Positions 6,364-6,862 of a stretch of DNA of 6,862 nt are shown in pieces (the first letter of the stretch is position 1; every line of letters starts with the position of its first letter). The stretch spans positions 1 through 6,862 of the forward strand of contig JBAXRO010000089.1 of NCBI GenBank assembly GCA_037131165.1, given 5' to 3'. Source of the stretch: WLNJ01 sp037131165. Its GTDB lineage: Bacteria; Actinomycetota; Thermoleophilia; Solirubrobacterales; Solirubrobacteraceae. Position numbers and translations under genes: made by a program. Under the pieces are notes generated by a model, which worked only from the letters and a program-made list of their open reading frames with translations, searched no databases and was not told where the DNA came from.

Positions 6364-6862
6364 GTGGGGGACAGGCCAAAGGTCCTCGTCGCAGAGGAGA
6401 TCGCTGACTCGGGGGTCGACTTGCTTCGCGAGGTCTGCGACGTTGACGTCGATCTCGGGCTGGAGGCCGACCAGCTCAAGGCGAAGATCGGCGAGTACGA
6501 CGCCATCCTGATTCGGTCGGCAACAACTCTCGACGAGGCGGTGATCGCCGCCGCCACCAGGCTGAAGGTGATCGGGCGAGCGGGAGTGGGGGTCAACAAC
6601 GTTGATGTCCCGGCTGCCACGCGCAGGGGCATCATCGTCGCCAACGCGCCCCAGTCGAATGTCGTCGCAGCTGCCGAGCAGACGATCGCACTGATGCTGT
6701 CGCTCGCTCGCAACGTGCCGCAGGCCCACTCGGCCCTGACCGACGGTCGTTGGGAACGTTCGAAGTTCGGCGGCGTCGAGGTCTACGAGAAGACTCTCGG
6801 CATCATCGGGTTTGGCCGCATCGGCCAGCTCGTTGCCCAGAGAGCCAAGGCCTTTGGGATGA
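6364..6862 (+). CDS. serA: D-3-phosphoglycerate dehydrogenase (SerA), 3' end cut by window
   Basis: The enzyme oxidises 3-phosphoglycerate with NAD, the first step of serine synthesis. Only the first 166 residues are present, from a GTG start 8 bases after the aminotransferase stop. A weak GGAG (6349-6352) lies 11 bases upstream. The N-terminal KVLVAEEIADSGVDLL begins the substrate domain. IRSATTLDEAVI (50-61), GRAGVGVNNVDV (71-82) and NAPQSN (94-99) are D-2-hydroxyacid dehydrogenase landmarks, and GFGRIG (149-154) is the NAD-binding glycine motif, cut shortly after. WERSKFGGVEV is typical of SerA rather than of other family members. Residue 78 is Asn where most SerA proteins have Asp (GVDNVD). 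Whether the C-terminal ASB and ACT regulatory domains exist cannot be seen. Confidence 0.93.
   Translation, partial: MGDRPKVLVAEEIADSGVDLLREVCDVDVDLGLEADQLKAKIGEYDAILIRSATTLDEAVIAAATRLKVIGRAGVGVNNVDVPAATRRGIIVANAPQSNVVAAAEQTIALMLSLARNVPQAHSALTDGRWERSKFGGVEVYEKTLGIIGFGRIGQLVAQRAKAFGM

Overview
This is a G+C-rich, gene-dense stretch of bacterial chromosome holding core biosynthetic genes, with no sign of a mobile element, phage, CRISPR array or RNA gene. The base composition, a classical (o-succinylbenzoate) menaquinone pathway, a short class I ketol-acid reductoisomerase and several apparently leaderless genes (a TAnnnT hexamer just before ATG, no Shine-Dalgarno) fit an actinobacterium, perhaps a deep-branching one. 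This placement is an inference from gene content, not a phylogenetic result.

Left part (about 1-4082): menaquinone genes in two divergent units. On the minus strand, menB (dihydroxynaphthoyl-CoA synthase, TTG start) is followed after 3 bases by menA (DHNA prenyltransferase). A further, unrecognised reading frame may start 3 bases beyond menA and run off the left edge. On the plus strand, a short MenE-like acyl-CoA ligase with degenerate adenylation motifs overlaps a class I SAM-dependent methyltransferase by 8 bases. The four products would cover OSB activation (MenE), ring closure (MenB), prenylation (MenA) and, speculatively, the final C-methylation (the methyltransferase). The two units share a 49-base gap that appears to hold two overlapping -10 elements facing opposite ways.

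Right part (4109-6862): amino-acid biosynthesis on the plus strand. ilvC (valine/isoleucine pathway) is followed by a class V aminotransferase and, 8 bases later, by the start of serA, which is cut by the right edge. The aminotransferase-serA pair suggests the aminotransferase supplies the second step of serine synthesis.

The three plus-strand genes that begin a unit or follow a gap (menE, ilvC, the aminotransferase) each have the same hexamer TAGCCT 7-10 bases before ATG and no Shine-Dalgarno. The methyltransferase inside a unit, and menB with its short leader, have strong purine-rich ribosome binding sites. I found no wholly new system. The points most worth following up are this shared start architecture, the unusual MenE motifs, and the possible replacement of canonical MenG.
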